Positions 35,701 through 42,499 of a DNA stretch of 64,000 nt are shown piece by piece (position 1 is the first letter of the stretch; every line of letters begins with the position of its first letter). The notes under the pieces are model-generated. The model was not told the DNA's origin. It did not search any database and saw nothing but the letters and a program-made list of their open reading frames with translations. The DNA comes from Trichothermofontia sichuanensis B231 (lineage in GTDB: Bacteria; Cyanobacteriota; Cyanobacteriia; B231), in the NCBI RefSeq assembly GCF_026240635.1, contig NZ_CP110848.1, forward strand, positions 3,367,741 through 3,431,740, read 5' to 3'. A program made the position numbers and the translations under genes.

Positions 35701-36448
35701 CCTGGGCGAGGCGATCGCGGCTCTGGATCAACTCCCGTTCAATAATCCGACAGCGATCCTCCCGTTCCTTGACTGCATCCAGCTTGCTGCGGGCCTGGTC
35801 AATTTTGCGATCGAAGGCAGCGACCCCGGCCAGTTCATCAATAATTTGGCGGCGATCGCGGGGATTCATGGAAATAATCCCAGTCACATCCCCTTGTAGG
35901 ACAACGTTATAGCCTTCCGGGTAGATGCGCAGGCGGTTGAGTTGCTCGTGCAGTTGGCTGAGGGTGCAGGGTTCACCGTTGATGTAGTAGGTGGAGGTAT
36001 AGGTTCCCTGCTGCGTCACGCGCAGTTTCCGAGTGACGCTCCATTCATTACTGGTCGTGGCTGCTGGCGGCGGTTCCACCGACTGGGCTGAGGTTGCCGG
36101 CGGATCAAGATCCCCGTTATCGGCGTCAGTCGCGATCGCAGCCTGTTCCACCGCCACCTGGGTACTGGGCAAAACTTCCCCCTCCAGGTCAAACGTCACC
36201 GTCACACTGGCCTCCACCGTCGCCCGTCCCCGCGTACTGTGGGTTTGGTTCACTAGGTCCGGCAACCGTTCTGCCCGCATCCCCTTAGAACTGGAAAGAC
36301 CCAGGGCAAAGAGCAGCGCATCGAGGATATTGGACTTGCCCGAACCATTGGGACCAGAAATCACAGTAAATCCGGGCAGCAACGGAATCTGGGTCGTGCC
36401 GCCAAAGGATTTGAAGTGGGACAGCTCAATGCGCTTGATGTAGACCAT
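32792..36448 (-). CDS. smc: Chromosome segregation protein SMC
   Basis: A 1218-residue condensin ATPase. N-terminal head [20 protein letters not shown] with Walker A [9 protein letters not shown], about 1000 residues of Q/E/L-rich coiled coil, and a central hinge (about residues 535-690, [34 protein letters not shown]). The C-terminal head has signature [20 protein letters not shown] and Walker B [16 protein letters not shown]. A Pro/Ser/Thr-rich insertion (about residues 88-140, [13 protein letters not shown]) lies in the N-head, typical of some cyanobacteria. Together with ScpA/ScpB (not in window) it organises the origin region; oriC itself is 13 kb away. Confidence 0.97.
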   Translation of the reverse strand: [1218 protein letters not shown]

Positions 36449-36513
36449 GCCGGCCTAGGGGGCACCTAGAATTGCGTACAAATTTACTGTATCTCTGGAG
36501 AAATCGCAAGTGA

Positions 36514-36765
36514 TACAGCGTTTATCTGAATCATAAAGTACAGCTTTGCCTAGGCAGGATGGGGGTATCCCCCTGGGGCGGCCCTCACCCTAAATCCCTC
36601 TCCCAGAGCGGGCGAGAGACTTCAAAAGCCGGCTCTCCTTCGCCCTTGGTGGTAGAAGGGGTTGGGGGATGAGGGGGGCCGATCAGAGCAAGATCCATAG
36701 TAGTTTACTGAGTAAATGAGGTAAAGACTGTAACTGTTTAGTGAGTAAATTAGGTAAAGGTTGTA
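36514..36765 (+). repeat. Class B MITE-like element with duplicated right end
   Basis: Left end TACAGCGTTTATCTGAATCA. The right end GTAAATGAGGTAAAGACTGTA at 36732 is followed by a second copy AGTAAATTAGGTAAAGGTTG ending at 36765. The interior carries the two hairpins typical of class B. It lies between the divergent smc and methyltransferase genes, in a 537-bp intergenic region with no other gene. Confidence 0.75.
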
Positions 36766-36985
36766 ATCGTTATGTCAATAGTTCTTAAATAGAGTTCTTA
36801 AATAGTTCTGTGCTTCAGTGCTTAGTGCAGGCAATAACCTGTTTTTATTGATTAAGTATCAAAGGATGTGTGTTGGTTTATGGCTTGAAAATAGCTGTGG
36901 TTTGATGTCAGCAGTTGCTGATGTGGTTTCAACATCGAGCTAGGGGTTATGCTGATGAAAAGCTCTTGATTTGGGTCAGTTCTTT

Positions 36986-38968
36986 ATGTCTGCTGTGGAT
37001 TTACAAGCCGTTATTTCTGGAACTCAAGCAAGCCGAGTTGAGGCGTTGCGGCAAATTCTGGGCTATCCCCTGAAGCAGCGTGACCCGGAAGGCTCGCGGT
37101 TTTGGTTTTTGCGATCGGGGGCGGATGCCGCAGAAGCGGAAGATACCTGCCCGATCGCGGTTGGTTTCTACGCTGAACTGAATGGATTAACCGATGCCGA
37201 AATCAAGCAGTTTTTGACATCAGAGGCGCAGCAGCGCGAAATTTACGGACACTACACCGGACGCATTGTTCCGAATCAGCCAGTGATGTACTTACTCTTA
37301 CCAGACTCTCCCCTCTCCCAAGTTGGGAGAGGGGCTGGGGGTGAGGGCGGCAGGATGGCAATGATTCTCCCCACCGAAGGGAAGCTACGGCAACGGCAGA
37401 TCCAGACCTTCTCCTGGTCAGATGAGGATTTACAGGCACGGTTGAATCGACTCAGGCAAGATACGCTGGTTCGAACGAACCGGATCAAGGATGCGGCTTT
37501 GTCTGTGATTCCGCTGGTGGAGTGGGCGTTTTACCCGCCGATCGAGACGGCTAGGGCACTGGCTGAGCAGTTGGCGCGGGTTTCGCAGCGGATTGAAGCG
37601 GTGATTCCGCTGGTTTATGAGGCTGAGTCGGCTTCAGGCTATTTGCATCAACTCCTCAAGGGCTTTCAGCAGGAAATTGTGCCGGATCTGAAGCTAACGG
37701 CTAAGACGGATAAGGACTACAGTTTTGCGGATATTTATGCCCAGACGCTGGCCTATGGTTTGTTTACGGCGCGGGTGTTTAGCTATACGCAGGACCCCCA
37801 GGCTGACTTTAACCGTGTGACGGCGTGGGAGCAGTTACCACAGACGAATCCGTTTTTGCGGCAGCTTTTTAAGGATTTATCCCAGCAGGCGGAAGCACTG
37901 GGGGATGACTTGCTGGATGCGATTGCAGAGATTGTTAGCCTGTTACGGGCGGCCAAGATGGATGCGATCTTGGCGGATTTCCAGGCCAAGATGAACCGTG
38001 AGGATATTGTGGTGCGGTTCTATGAGGATTTTTTAAGGGCCTATAAACCGAAGATGCGCGAACACCGGGGGGTGTACTATACGCCGGAGCCGGTGGTGTC
38101 CTATATGGTGCGATCGGTCGATATTCTGTTAAAGGAGAAGTTCAACAAGCCGTTGGGGTTGGCTGACCCTGGGGTGATGATTCTGGACCCAGCCTGCGGG
38201 ACGGGGACGTTTTTGTTGTGGATCTGCCAACTCATCTACCAGCGGTTTCAGGAGAATCCTGATGCTTTGACGGCGGGGCTAGCGGATCGAACGTGGTCAG
38301 GCTATGTGCAGGAGCGATTGTTACCCCGAATTTTTGGGTTTGAGTTGCTGATGGCTCCCTATGCCATTTGCCATCTCAAGCTGGGATTGTTTTTAGAAGA
38401 AACGGGCTATCGGTTCGACAGTGGCAGGCGGCTGGGGGTGTATCTCACCAATACGCTGGATGAAGCCTTGCAGAAATCAGAATCGTTGTTTGAAGAGTTT
38501 ATTGCCGAAGAGTCGCATCAGGCAGCAGCCATTAAGCGCGATAAGCCGATTATGATCGTGGTGGGTAATCCTCCGTATTCAGGACACTCTGCCAATAAGA
38601 ACTCCTGGATTGAGCAATTAGTGAAAGATTATTACAAAGTGGATGGGCAACCGTTAGGTGAAAAGAATCCGAAGTGGTTACAGGATGATTATGTGAAATT
38701 CATTCGATTTGGCCAGTGGCGGATCGATCGAACCCAACAAGGAATCCTGGCGTTTATTACCAATCATGGCTATCTAGATAACCCCACCTTTCGAGGAATG
38801 CGCCGCAGCTTAGAGCAAAGTTTTGATGAGATGTATGTGATGGATTTACACGGTAACACGAAGAAAAAGGAGGTGGCACCGGATGGCTCCAAGGATGAAA
38901 ATGTATTTGATATTCAGCAGGGTGTTTCGGTTTGTTTACTCTTAAAGACACAGGAGATAGGAAAATGA
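36986..38968 (+). CDS. N6-adenine DNA methyltransferase, N-terminal part (type-ISP-like), gene split
   Basis: 660 residues from ATG 36986 (a TTG 15 bp earlier is possible). Residues 1-340 are an N-terminal region found in type-ISP/Eco57I-like enzymes (KDYSFADIYAQTLAYGLFTA, VVRFYEDFLRAYKPKMREHR). The methyltransferase core follows: GVYYTPEPVVSYMV, motif I DPACGTGTFL (about residue 402) for S-adenosylmethionine, and motif IV IMIVVGNPPYSG (about 530), the NPPY of N6-adenine enzymes. The frame stops after QQGVSVCLLLKTQEIGK; the missing target-recognition part is found 1.5 kb downstream at 40444. The TGA overlaps the ATG of the inserted DUF2281 gene. A 41-bp repeat is read in frame near residue 110. 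No nuclease motif was identified. Confidence 0.85.
   Translation: MSAVDLQAVISGTQASRVEALRQILGYPLKQRDPEGSRFWFLRSGADAAEAEDTCPIAVGFYAELNGLTDAEIKQFLTSEAQQREIYGHYTGRIVPNQPVMYLLLPDSPLSQVGRGAGGEGGRMAMILPTEGKLRQRQIQTFSWSDEDLQARLNRLRQDTLVRTNRIKDAALSVIPLVEWAFYPPIETARALAEQLARVSQRIEAVIPLVYEAESASGYLHQLLKGFQQEIVPDLKLTAKTDKDYSFADIYAQTLAYGLFTARVFSYTQDPQADFNRVTAWEQLPQTNPFLRQLFKDLSQQAEALGDDLLDAIAEIVSLLRAAKMDAILADFQAKMNREDIVVRFYEDFLRAYKPKMREHRGVYYTPEPVVSYMVRSVDILLKEKFNKPLGLADPGVMILDPACGTGTFLLWICQLIYQRFQENPDALTAGLADRTWSGYVQERLLPRIFGFELLMAPYAICHLKLGLFLEETGYRFDSGRRLGVYLTNTLDEALQKSESLFEEFIAEESHQAAAIKRDKPIMIVVGNPPYSGHSANKNSWIEQLVKDYYKVDGQPLGEKNPKWLQDDYVKFIRFGQWRIDRTQQGILAFITNHGYLDNPTFRGMRRSLEQSFDEMYVMDLHGNTKKKEVAPDGSKDENVFDIQQGVSVCLLLKTQEIGK
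37308..37348 (+). repeat. 41-bp palindromic repeat read in frame in the methyltransferase
   Basis: CTCCCCTCTCCCAAGTTGGG followed by AGAGGGGCTGGGGGTGAGGGC. The first 25 bp form a perfect 12-bp-arm inverted repeat. It translates as PLSQVGRGAGGEG within an otherwise alignable protein. An identical copy is at 46048-46088, in the same frame. Confidence 0.9.
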
Positions 38969-39186
38969 CAACAATGAATAATCTACGGGAGCAGTTAATT
39001 CAAAAAATTCAAGAAACTCCAGATGATTTACTCCAAGAATTTCTGGATTTTCTGATGTTTATCAACTATAGGAAAGCACGCCTTTCTCATAAGGTTGATT
39101 CTTCCTATCCCCTGCGAGGCTTGCCAGTGGAATATGTCAATCCCACCGACCCGGTTGCCATTGATGATTGGGATATTTTGTCATGA
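38965..39186 (+). CDS. DUF2281-family small protein, antitoxin-like
   Basis: A 73-residue protein, MTTMNNLREQLIQKIQETPD, with the LLQEFLDFLMFI pattern of DUF2281 proteins, which often pair with PIN-domain (VapC-type) toxins. Ribosome site GGAGATAGGAAA. Its ATG overlaps the methyltransferase-fragment stop, and its own stop overlaps an ATG that begins a PIN-toxin-like stub. The C-terminal PTDPVAIDDWDIL resembles the toxin-binding tail of such antitoxins. The intact toxin is missing. Confidence 0.7.
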   Translation: MTTMNNLREQLIQKIQETPDDLLQEFLDFLMFINYRKARLSHKVDSSYPLRGLPVEYVNPTDPVAIDDWDILS

Positions 39187-39293
39187 TTATTTTAGATTTA
39201 AATAGAGAATCAATGATGACATCACAACCGATCGGTTTAGCAAGCAGCAAAATTAAGGAGATTATTTTTGTCGTCGAGGAGGATGCTGAATAG
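39183..39293 (+). pseudogene. Chimeric stub: vapC-like start fused to hicB 5' fragment
   Basis: A 36-codon frame starts MIILDLNRES, like the first strand and catalytic Asp of a PIN toxin (MIILDTN-type). After 10 codons it continues in frame as MMTSQPIGLASSKIKEIIFV and VEEDAE before a stop. The second part (39213-39290) copies the first 78 bp of hicB at 39830 with three differences. A toxin gene seems to have been cut and joined to a hicB fragment. Confidence 0.65.
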
Positions 39294-39335
39294 TTTAGGT
39301 AATCAATTAGCAAAGATGCAGGAGGTAAATTACTT

Positions 39336-39638
39336 ATGGTAGCCGCCGTTATCGACATTGGAACTTTAATTGTTCGTAGTCCTGAAATTTGTGGTAATCG
39401 TCCCCGCCTTGCGGGAACACGGATCACTGTTGGGCGTATTGCTACGCTATGGAAACAGGGGCTTAGTGCTGAAGACATTCAAAATGAATATCCCCATTTA
39501 GAACTGGCAAAAATTTATGCTGCCCTAGCTTACTATCATGCCAATCGAGAAGAAATCGAGCAGCTTCTAGCTCAAGATCAGGCAGATTACGAGCGATATA
39601 GTCAATTGTACTCGCAGCAGCAAGACTCCCATGTATGA
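39336..39638 (+). CDS. DUF433-family protein, antitoxin-like
   Basis: A 100-residue DUF433 protein (winged-helix-like), MVAAVIDIGTLIVRSPEICG, with the diagnostic GNRPRLAGTRITVGRIATLW and LSAEDIQNEYPHLELAKIYA, followed by a helical tail (ALAYYHANREEIEQLLAQDQ). Ribosome site AGGAGGT at about 12 bp. DUF433 proteins commonly sit upstream of DUF5615 PIN-like toxins. Here the stop overlaps an ATG (ATGACTCAACCC), but that frame (MTQPKLFSLIML) closes after 14 codons, so the toxin has probably been lost. Confidence 0.82.
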   Translation: MVAAVIDIGTLIVRSPEICGNRPRLAGTRITVGRIATLWKQGLSAEDIQNEYPHLELAKIYAALAYYHANREEIEQLLAQDQADYERYSQLYSQQQDSHV

Positions 39639-39719
39639 CTCAACCCAAGCTTTTTTCCCTCATCATGCTGAGTCCGTAATCAATCAGATTTACTTTTTAA
39701 GTCATTTCTTGAAATCCCT

Positions 39720-39794
39720 ATGACTCAAATTTACCACGTCCACCTTTATGGAACTCGCGACAGCAAGTATGACTGGCTGCTGACACATCGTTAA
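39720..39794 (+). pseudogene. Duplicated fragment of the methyltransferase 3' part
   Basis: MTQIYHVHLYGTRDSKYDWL then LTHR and stop. Bases 39720-39782 match 40444-40506 with three differences. This is the start of the methyltransferase's C-terminal part, present a second time before the hicBA pair and cut after 63 bp. Confidence 0.85.
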
Positions 39795-39829
39795 AGAAAT
39801 ATATCTTGAATGGAGAAGATGGAGAATAA

Positions 39830-40078
39830 ATGATGACATCACAACCGATCGGTTTGGCAAGTAGCAAAATTAAGGAGATTATTTTTGTCGTTGAGGAGGA
39901 TGCTGAAGGTGGCTATATTGCTCAGGCATTGGGCGAGTCTATTTTTACTCAAGCAGATGATCTAGATTCTCTGCGATCGATGATCAAAGATGCTCTAGAG
40001 TGCCATTTTCCTAATCCAGAGGAACGTCCTCAACTCATTCGTCTGCACATTGTCCGAGATGAGGTTTTTGCTCTATGA
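39830..40078 (+). CDS. hicB: HicB-family antitoxin
   Basis: An 82-residue partial-RNase-H-fold protein: IKEIIFVVEEDAEGGYIAQA, LGESIFTQADDLDSLRSMIK, DALECHF. This is the compact HicB type without a DNA-binding tail. Ribosome site GGAGAATAA just upstream. The stop overlaps the hicA ATG (ATGA), antitoxin first. A 78-bp copy of its 5' end lies 617 bp upstream. Confidence 0.85.
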   Translation: MMTSQPIGLASSKIKEIIFVVEEDAEGGYIAQALGESIFTQADDLDSLRSMIKDALECHFPNPEERPQLIRLHIVRDEVFAL

Positions 40079-40350
40079 AACTGCCTCGTGACATCACAGG
40101 TGCAGCATTGGCAAACACTCTCAAGCAATTAGGATATGAAACAGTCCGACAAACAGGCAGCCATATCCGCCTGACAACTCAGCGAGGAGGAGAACACCAC
40201 ATTACCATCCCTAATCACTCACCACTCAAGACGGGGACACTCAGCGCCATTCTTAAAGATGTCGCAACTCATTTCAAAATGAGCCGTGATGACCTAGTGA
40301 AACAGGCTCTTCTGAGTTTATGGTGGGGGCGCTACGCGCCCCCACCATAA
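40075..40350 (+). CDS. hicA: HicA-family mRNA interferase toxin
   Basis: A 91-residue HicA with dsRBD-like fold: MKLPRDITGAALANTLKQLG, YETVRQTGSHIRLTTQRGGE, HHITIPNHSPLKTGTLSAIL. The catalytic His is in GSHIRL. Normal HicA would end near VKQAL; here the frame runs on as LSLWWGRYAPPP because a perfect 21-bp-arm inverted repeat covers the 3' end. The tail is probably harmless. Paired with hicB (overlap 4 bp). Confidence 0.9.
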   Translation: MKLPRDITGAALANTLKQLGYETVRQTGSHIRLTTQRGGEHHITIPNHSPLKTGTLSAILKDVATHFKMSRDDLVKQALLSLWWGRYAPPP

Positions 40351-40356
40351 ACTCAG
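40312..40356. repeat. Perfect 21-bp inverted repeat over the hicA stop
   Basis: Arms CTGAGTTTATGGTGGGGGCG(C) and its exact complement, loop TAC. It covers the last 13 codons of hicA. No T tract follows on the plus strand, so it is not a standard terminator. Confidence 0.95.
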
Positions 40357-40380
40357 CATTTGCGATCGTTTATTTGTAGC

Positions 40381-40416
40381 TGCTGATACTGCTTACCCCA
40401 AAATCCCAGAAGAACC
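40381..40416 (+). repeat. 36-bp dispersed repeat, copy 2
   Basis: TGCTGATACTGCTTACCCCA then AAATCCCAGAAGAACC nearly matches 9538-9573. It lies between the hicA palindrome and the resumed methyltransferase gene. Confidence 0.6.
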
Positions 40417-40443
40417 GTGAAACAATTATTTGACTAGCATACA

Positions 40444-41763
40444 ATGACTCAAATTTACCACGCCCATCTCTATGGAACTCGCGACAGCAAGTATGACTGG
40501 CTGCTGAACCATGATGTGCAGTCAACGGCTTGGCAGGAACTTCACCCCCAGGCACCGTTTTATTTGCTGATTCCCCAGAATACGGATCTGTTGGGTGAGT
40601 ATGAGCAGGGGTGGAAAATTACGGAGGTGATGCCGGTTAATGTTTTAGGCTTTCAAAGTCATCGGGATCATTTCACAATTGATTTTGATTATAACAAGTT
40701 GAAACACAGAATCTCTGAAATGAGAGATGTTAATATTTCTGATTCAGATTATTGTCAAAAATATAATTTGAAAAACACTAGGGATTGGAAAATTGAGGAA
40801 GCTAGGAAAATTATTCGTAACGATTCAGAATGGGAAAGAAATCTGATTCAGTGCGCCTACCGTCCTTTTGACAACCGTCCCTGTTACTTCGGTTATGTAA
40901 CAATGGATTGCCCTCGGCGGGAGTTGCTAGATCATGTTGCTGGTAAAGAAAATCTTTGCCTCAACACTATTAGACAGACTAAATCTCCTACCTGGCAGCA
41001 CATACTTATTTCAAGTAATCCAGCACCAGCCATCTATGTGGAGATCAAGGATGGCTCTAATATATTCCCCCTCTACCTTTACCCTGTTGGCGAAGCCACT
41101 CCTCTGGAGTATCGCACTGAAATCACCCAAGAGCGCCGCGCCAACTTTTCCCCTGAGTTCCTCAAGGCTCTCACTACCAAACTGGGGTATACTCCAACCC
41201 CCGAAGCCATCTTTTACTACATCTACGCCGTTTTCCACTCCCCCACCTACCGCCGTCGCTACGCTGAGTTTCTCAAAATCGACTTTCCCCGCGTGCCCCT
41301 CACGGCTAGTCCCGCACTATTCCGGCAACTCGCCACCTACGGTGAAGCCCTCGTTGCCCTGCACCTGCTGAAATCTCCCCAGTTAGATGAGTTCATCACC
41401 CAGTACACCGGCAACCCCAACCCGGTTGTGGATGCTGGACACCCTAAATATGTCCCTCATCCCCTAACAGGGGGACAAGACGGTTCGGCTCCCCTCGCCC
41501 GTTCTGGAACAGCGACGGGGGATGAGAATGGCCAAGTTATCCTGAATAAAAAAGGCGATCGCTTTACCGGCGTACCGGACAACGTCTGGAACTTCTATGT
41601 CGGGGGCTACCAGGTCTGCCACAAATGGCTCAAAGACCGCAAAGGCCGCACCCTCAGCCCCGAAGACCTCACCCACTACCAGCGCATCGTCGTTGCCCTG
41701 CAAGAAACCATCCGGTTGATGCAGCAAATCGATGCCGCCATTCCCCGTTGGCCCCTAGAGTGA
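40444..41763 (+). CDS. DNA methyltransferase, C-terminal target-recognition part (split gene)
   Basis: 439 residues that complete the methyltransferase begun at 36986. MTQIYHAHLYGTRDSKYDWL is the block that normally follows the NPPY domain in type-ISP-like enzymes. It continues LLGEYEQGWKITEVMPVNVL, WERNLIQCAYRPFDNRPCYF, and a C-terminal helical region GVPDNVWNFYVGGYQVCHKW near the end. A non-conserved patch (PHPLTGGQDGSAPLARSGTA) looks like repeat DNA read in frame. No ribosome site precedes the ATG, so independent translation is doubtful. If expressed, it might complement the N-terminal part as a split enzyme; more likely the gene is inactive. Confidence 0.8.
   Translation: MTQIYHAHLYGTRDSKYDWLLNHDVQSTAWQELHPQAPFYLLIPQNTDLLGEYEQGWKITEVMPVNVLGFQSHRDHFTIDFDYNKLKHRISEMRDVNISDSDYCQKYNLKNTRDWKIEEARKIIRNDSEWERNLIQCAYRPFDNRPCYFGYVTMDCPRRELLDHVAGKENLCLNTIRQTKSPTWQHILISSNPAPAIYVEIKDGSNIFPLYLYPVGEATPLEYRTEITQERRANFSPEFLKALTTKLGYTPTPEAIFYYIYAVFHSPTYRRRYAEFLKIDFPRVPLTASPALFRQLATYGEALVALHLLKSPQLDEFITQYTGNPNPVVDAGHPKYVPHPLTGGQDGSAPLARSGTATGDENGQVILNKKGDRFTGVPDNVWNFYVGGYQVCHKWLKDRKGRTLSPEDLTHYQRIVVALQETIRLMQQIDAAIPRWPLE
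41454..41527 (+). repeat. C-rich dispersed repeat read in frame in the methyltransferase C-part
   Basis: CCCTCATCCCCTAACAGGGG ... CCGTTCTGGAACAGCGACGG and a closing GGGGATGAGA. The CCCTCATCCCC / GGGGATGAG ends are inverted, as in the intergenic repeats. It translates PHPLTGGQDGSAPLARSGTA and TGDE between otherwise family-like sequence. Confidence 0.6.
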
Positions 41764-41771
41764 GGTGAACG

Positions 41772-42107
41772 ATGAAGTTACCCAATGGCGATCGGGTTCA
41801 ACTCGGTGACAAACTCGAACGTTATGTCCTCGATCCTCAACATCCCAAAGGCAAAGACAAAGCTGCTCTCTTCAAAAATCGGTTAGGTATCACCTTAGAA
41901 AACAAGGAGGTTTTAGAAAAAGCACTTCTGGATGCTGCGATAAGCCAGGAAGCAATTATCTACAAGCAAGATCAATATGGAACTCAATACGACATTAAAT
42001 TTCTCATAGAAACTGAAGTTGGTACATCCTTGGTCATCTCATGCTGGATTATTCGCACTGGAGAAGCGTTTCCCCGATTAACCAATGTTTATCCTGTTAA
42101 CAAATAA
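41772..42107 (+). CDS. DUF6883-family protein
   Basis: A 111-residue protein: MKLPNGDRVQLGDKLERYVL, DPQHPKGKDKAALFKNRLGI, WIIRTGEAFPRLTNVYPV. The LNPEHP.GK.KA..F...LGI start and W.IR.GE..PRL.T end are the DUF6883 signature. Such genes are often next to DUF4926 genes, as here, and are suspected of toxin-antitoxin-like or polymorphic-toxin roles; function is not established. AGGTGAACG is the ribosome site. It starts 8 bp after the methyltransferase stop. Confidence 0.78.
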   Translation: MKLPNGDRVQLGDKLERYVLDPQHPKGKDKAALFKNRLGITLENKEVLEKALLDAAISQEAIIYKQDQYGTQYDIKFLIETEVGTSLVISCWIIRTGEAFPRLTNVYPVNK

Positions 42108-42117
42108 GGAGTCAAAA

Positions 42118-42357
42118 ATGCCGTTCAAAGAATATGACGTTGTTGCCATTAAGTCAGAGATCCAAGCTATGCATAAAGAGAGCCGACAACCGATTGTGCT
42201 CCAAGCCGGACAGGTCGGAACAGTGGTGATGACTTTCAATAATGAGGCTTGTTTAATTGACTTTTCTGATGCCCAAGGGGTGACTTACGCGATGGAAACT
42301 GTTCCTCAAGAGCAGCTCATGCTGCTTCACTATGAACCCAAATTAATTGCTGCTTAA
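42118..42357 (+). CDS. DUF4926-family protein
   Basis: A 79-residue SH3-like beta-barrel protein: MPFKEYDVVAIKSEIQAMHK, LQAGQVGTVVMTFNNEACLI, DFSDAQGVTYAMETVPQEQL. The KE.DVV.L....... L..G..GTVV pattern defines DUF4926. Ribosome site AAGGAG 7 bp before the ATG. It is 10 bp downstream of DUF6883, its frequent neighbour, so the pair probably acts together. Confidence 0.8.
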   Translation: MPFKEYDVVAIKSEIQAMHKESRQPIVLQAGQVGTVVMTFNNEACLIDFSDAQGVTYAMETVPQEQLMLLHYEPKLIAA

Positions 42358-42378
42358 CTTCAATAAAAGGCGAAAGTC

Positions 42379-42499
42379 ATGACCCCAATTGAACCCAGAC
42401 CAAAGGGATACCATTGTTGAGTCGTTAGTCGATGCCCTAGGCATTATTGATGCGATTCGGTTTACTGGGAAATTGAGCCAAGGAGAAATATCCCTATGA
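42379..42499 (+). pseudogene. Frameshifted small antitoxin-like gene
   Basis: After an ATG at 42379 (MTPIE), a one-base shift opens the frame NPDQRDTIVESLVDALGIID and AIRFTGKLSQGEISL, which ends at a TGA overlapping the ATG of the next gene. The layout (small acidic helical protein coupled to a downstream nuclease-like gene) resembles an antitoxin. With the shift it would be about 40 residues. Confidence 0.5.
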
